From Scalindua_A sp046757465 (GTDB lineage Bacteria; Planctomycetota; Brocadiia; Brocadiales; Scalinduaceae), in the NCBI GenBank assembly GCA_046757465.1, contig JBHHYH010000105.1:1-7302 (forward strand): 7,302 bases of DNA, written 5' to 3'. Shown here piece by piece: positions 4,718 through 7,302 of the stretch. The notes under the pieces are model-generated. The model had not been told where the DNA came from. It worked only from the letters and a program-made list of their open reading frames with translations, and searched no databases. The first letter of the stretch is position 1; each line of letters opens with the position of its first letter. Position numbers and translations under genes: made by a program.

Positions 4718-5725
4718 ATGAAAAATACTAAATATGATATTGAAAAATATCGAGAAGACATCCTTGAACTTGGTTATTCGTTCTTTAAGGCAAAGGTATT
4801 ATTAACAGCAGTTAGACTTAATATTTTTGATATAATTGGTGATATTGGTCTGACCGCTGATGATGTAGCAGCAAACTTAAACTCTGACAAAGAGGCGACG
4901 GAGGTATTTCTTGATGCGATAGCCAGTTTAGGCTTGCTTGAAAAGGAACATAATCAGTATTTTAATACGGAAAAAGGGAAAGAGGTATTTATTAGCGGCA
5001 AGGAGAGGTGTTTGGGGGATATGATTGTTCTTCAAGATGTTATGTGGAATGCCTGGAGCAAATTAGAAGAGTCAATAATTTCCGGTAGACCGGCACGAAA
5101 GCCGGATATGTTTCAGGGAGAAAAGGAAGAAACAAGAAACTTTATCCTGGCTATGAACAATACGGCCATAGGCATAGCTCCCAAGGTGTCAAAAGTGATA
5201 GATTTAAGTGATTGTAAATCCTTAATTGATATTGGTGGCGGGTCTGGTGCCTATTCAGTATTTTTTTGTAAAGCAAATAGTAATCTTAAGGCAATTATAC
5301 TGGATTTGCCGGGTACATTGGAGGTTACAAAGGAGTTGATTTCTAACCTGGATATCTCACATAGAATACAGTTAATGGAAGGGGATTTTAATAAGCAGAT
5401 AGAAGGGAAATATGACGCCGCCTTCCTTTCGAACGTTATTCATTGTGAAGGTGAAAGAGAAAATGTTGCCCTAATAAAAAGAGTGTATAACGCATTAAAC
5501 AGCGGCGGGAAGATAATTATTCAGGACTTTATGCTGGGTAGTGATAAAACTTCTCCCGCATTCCCTGCACTATTTTCACTTAATATGCTATTGTTCACAG
5601 AAAACGGAAGGTCTTACTCCTTTCAAGAAATAGAAAACTGGCTTAAAGAAGCTGGTTTTCATGACTTAACCAGAATGAATATAAAACTTCCTAGATCCAT
5701 TTCTGTTTTGGTAGGAAATAAATAA
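4718..5725 (+). CDS. SAM-dependent O-methyltransferase-like protein (Methyltransf_2 fold), substrate unknown
   Basis: 335 residues with the two-domain plan of the acetylserotonin/hydroxyneurosporene/caffeate O-methyltransferase family. A winged-helix dimerisation domain covers about 15-100 (FFKAKVLLTAVRLNIFDII, LTADDVAANLNSD, FLDAIASLGLLEKEHNQYFNT). The class I Rossmann domain has DIGGGSGAYS (motif I, 171-180), LDLPGT (195-200) for the SAM ribose, EGDFN (221-225), then FLSNVIHCEGERE (236-248) and SGGKIIIQDFML. His242 aligns with the catalytic-base His of this family; the common following Asp-Trp of HDW is Cys-Glu here, so a divergent substrate or chemistry is possible. ATG 4718 has AGGA (4707-4710) at 7 nt. 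One base separates its stop from the TTG start of hldE, so the two are probably one transcript. Members act on small aromatics, carotenoids, quinones or polyketides; nothing here chooses among these. Confidence 0.85.
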   Translation: MKNTKYDIEKYREDILELGYSFFKAKVLLTAVRLNIFDIIGDIGLTADDVAANLNSDKEATEVFLDAIASLGLLEKEHNQYFNTEKGKEVFISGKERCLGDMIVLQDVMWNAWSKLEESIISGRPARKPDMFQGEKEETRNFILAMNNTAIGIAPKVSKVIDLSDCKSLIDIGGGSGAYSVFFCKANSNLKAIILDLPGTLEVTKELISNLDISHRIQLMEGDFNKQIEGKYDAAFLSNVIHCEGERENVALIKRVYNALNSGGKIIIQDFMLGSDKTSPAFPALFSLNMLLFTENGRSYSFQEIENWLKEAGFHDLTRMNIKLPRSISVLVGNK

Positions 5726-5729
5726 ATTG
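5713..5729 (+). promoter_or_regulatory. Ribosome-binding site and TTG start of hldE
   Basis: AGGA (5713-5716), inside the last codons of the methyltransferase gene, lies 10 nt before TTG 5727-5729. An in-frame TAG at 5712-5714 rules out any longer product except from an unlikely ATA, and the next conserved HldE residues follow within 20 codons. TTG is therefore the best start. The one-base gap to the preceding stop suggests translational coupling. Confidence 0.7.
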
Positions 5730-7223
5730 TCTGATAATCTAGCACACATCTTATCAAGCATCTGCAGGCCAAACGTCCTCTTGGTAGGGGACTTCATGCT
5801 GGATAAATATGTCTGGGGGGAAGTTAAACGTATATCACAGGAGGCCCCAATACCGGTGATAAATGTAACGTCTGAGGAAGTAAGGCCTGGTGGGGCCGGA
5901 AGCGTTGCAAATAACCTTGCACACCTCGGTGCAAATGTTCATTGTTGCGGGGTTATCGGTGATGATGATGAAGGTAAACGATTACGGGAAATGTTAAATA
6001 ATTTGAAAGTCGAAACGGATGGCATAGTTGAGGATAGTAATAGACCTACGACTGTGAAGGTTAGAATGATGGGGCATCTACAATCGGCAGGAAGAGGTGT
6101 TCAGCAGCTTTTAAGGATTGATTATGAAAGAACTGATGATATACAGGGAAAAATACAGGATGAAATTATCACCAAGATTAAAAATAAAGTTCAACATCTT
6201 GACGTAATCTTAATTTCAGATATGAACAAAGGTGTAATATCTAAGCAGATTATAGAGACCGTAATTAATTGCGGTAGAAAGCAAAAGGCGCCCATTATTG
6301 TGGATCCGAGGTATGGTGGTGATTATGGTAAGTATAAAGGTGTAACAGCAATAGCGCCTAACCGGTATGAAACGGAACTATCAACGGGGATTAAGATAAC
6401 GGGAATCGATAGTTTAAAGGCTGCTGGTAAGAAATTATTGAAAGACCTTTCACTTGAGTGCGTTATTATAACGGTCGATAAAGACGGGATGTTCTTATAC
6501 AATAAAAACGGTGAGTGCAATCTAATCCCTACGGTGCCCAAGGATGTTTATGACGTTAGTGGTGCGGGTGATATGGTTTTGAGTGTTCTTGGGTTTGTAG
6601 CGGGAGGTGGGAAGAGTTTTGAAGATGCTGCTGCAATCGCAAACGTTGCGGCAGGGATAGAGGTTGGCAAGATTGGTGCAATGCCCATTAATAGGAGCGA
6701 AATATTGAGTGAACTTATGGGAGGGCCTAATCCACTATATTCCAAGATAAAAGTGTTAGATGAGTTGGAGAAGATACTTGATAAACATAGGGGAAATAAC
6801 GATAAAATAGTATTTACTAATGGTTGCTTTGATATACTTCATATTGGTCATGTAGAATATCTTAAATTTTCGAGACGTGCGGGTGATATACTGGTAGTTG
6901 GATTGAATACCGATGAATCCGTAAGGGCGCAAAAGGGTCAAGGCAGACCTTTCGTTGCAGAAGATGAAAGGGCCAGATTGATTTCAGCATTGGAAGACGT
7001 AGACTATGTTGTACTTTTCGACGAACAGACACCAGAAAACCTTATCAGGAGGGTAAAACCGGATATTTTGATAAAAGGAGAAGACTGGAAGGAAAAGGGG
7101 GTAGTTGGTCGTGAGTTTGTTGAATCTTATGGAGGGAAAGTACTACTTGCTCCACTCGTAAAAGGTGTTTCGACAACTGATATTGTTTCAAAGGTATTGG
7201 AAAGAAGTGGCAAAATCCATTAA
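5727..7223 (+). CDS. hldE: Bifunctional HldE: heptose-7-phosphate kinase / heptose-1-phosphate adenylyltransferase
   Basis: Makes the ADP-heptose precursor of the LPS inner core in the cytoplasm. The N-terminal domain phosphorylates D-glycero-beta-D-manno-heptose 7-phosphate at C1; the C-terminal domain adds AMP to the 1-phosphate after GmhB has removed the 7-phosphate. 498 residues against 477 in E. coli. The PfkB/ribokinase domain (about 1-330) has VGDFMLDKYVWGEVKRISQEAP (20-41), RPGGAGSVANN (53-63) and the catalytic DVSGAGD (276-282, base Asp279-equivalent region with the final Asp at 282). The cytidylyltransferase-like domain (about 360-498) has FTNGCFDILHIGHVEYL with HIGH at 372-375, LNTDESVRAQKG and IKGEDW (449-454). 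Both domains look intact. HLQSAGRGVQQLLRIDYE (117-134) is a few residues longer than the E. coli substrate loop. gmhA, gmhB and hldD are not in the window. Confidence 0.96.
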   Translation: MSDNLAHILSSICRPNVLLVGDFMLDKYVWGEVKRISQEAPIPVINVTSEEVRPGGAGSVANNLAHLGANVHCCGVIGDDDEGKRLREMLNNLKVETDGIVEDSNRPTTVKVRMMGHLQSAGRGVQQLLRIDYERTDDIQGKIQDEIITKIKNKVQHLDVILISDMNKGVISKQIIETVINCGRKQKAPIIVDPRYGGDYGKYKGVTAIAPNRYETELSTGIKITGIDSLKAAGKKLLKDLSLECVIITVDKDGMFLYNKNGECNLIPTVPKDVYDVSGAGDMVLSVLGFVAGGGKSFEDAAAIANVAAGIEVGKIGAMPINRSEILSELMGGPNPLYSKIKVLDELEKILDKHRGNNDKIVFTNGCFDILHIGHVEYLKFSRRAGDILVVGLNTDESVRAQKGQGRPFVAEDERARLISALEDVDYVVLFDEQTPENLIRRVKPDILIKGEDWKEKGVVGREFVESYGGKVLLAPLVKGVSTTDIVSKVLERSGKIH

Positions 7224-7270
7224 ACAAGTTTCTGAAATTAAACGTTTAGGAATTTCAATCATAGTTTCCC

Positions 7271-7302
7271 CCCACTTCTTGCTTTCGCAAGAAAGCAGTG
7301 GG
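7271..7302. terminator. Strong hairpin after hldE, possible terminator
   Basis: CCCACT (7271-7276) pairs with AGTGGG (7297-7302), and GCTTTC (7281-7286) with GAAAGC (7291-7296), closed by a GCAA tetraloop of the stable GNRA type; TCTT (7277-7280) is a bulge. It begins 48 nt after the hldE stop. The window ends at the last paired base, so a following T tract cannot be seen. Three more Cs and GTTT precede it, so the stem may continue. It could equally be a dispersed palindromic repeat. Confidence 0.55.

Overview
The window is about 7.3 kb of moderately AT-rich DNA (about 40% G+C by eye) from a Gram-negative bacterium. HldE (ADP-heptose synthesis for LPS) implies an outer membrane. The rpmE-prfA-prmC order, a stand-alone 23S-IVP-type four-helix-bundle gene and short GC-rich palindromic repeats would fit a Planctomycetota (Brocadiales-like) or similar environmental lineage. 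That placement is inference; no rRNA or other marker is present to settle it.

Layout, left to right. (1) Bases 1-1077, plus strand: a cysteine desulfurase of the SufS class, cut by the left window edge. (2) Bases 1114-1598: a compact unit holding a small four-helix-bundle (IVP/bAvd-like) gene, bracketed by inverted arms. Its left arm is interrupted by a GC-rich palindrome. (3) Bases 1664-4236, minus strand: the translation cluster rpmE (L31) -> prfA (RF1) -> prmC (RF glutamine methyltransferase). rpmE and prfA are 14 nt apart. prfA and prmC are separated by 285 nt holding an unusual G-rich/C-rich repeat block. (4) Bases 4237-4717: a 481-nt divergent intergenic region with the probable rpmE promoter, two adjacent hairpins, a second copy of the GC-rich palindrome family and a cluster of dyads. 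(5) Bases 4718-7223, plus strand: a two-gene operon of a SAM-dependent O-methyltransferase-like protein and bifunctional HldE, which starts at TTG one base after the methyltransferase stop. (6) The window ends exactly at the base of a strong hairpin.

How the genes work together. PrmC methylates the Gln of the GGQ motif in RF1, so enzyme and substrate are encoded side by side. L31 is a zinc-type ribosomal protein transcribed just ahead of them. SufS supplies sulfur for Fe-S cluster assembly and is not obviously linked to its neighbours here. The methyltransferase is probably co-transcribed with hldE, which may point to envelope or surface-glycan chemistry, but its substrate cannot be read from sequence.

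The protein-coding genes are mostly well-known families and I do not see a clearly new multi-gene system. The most unusual material is non-coding: the inverted-repeat-framed IVP unit with its interrupted arm, and the repeat block at 2649-2772.
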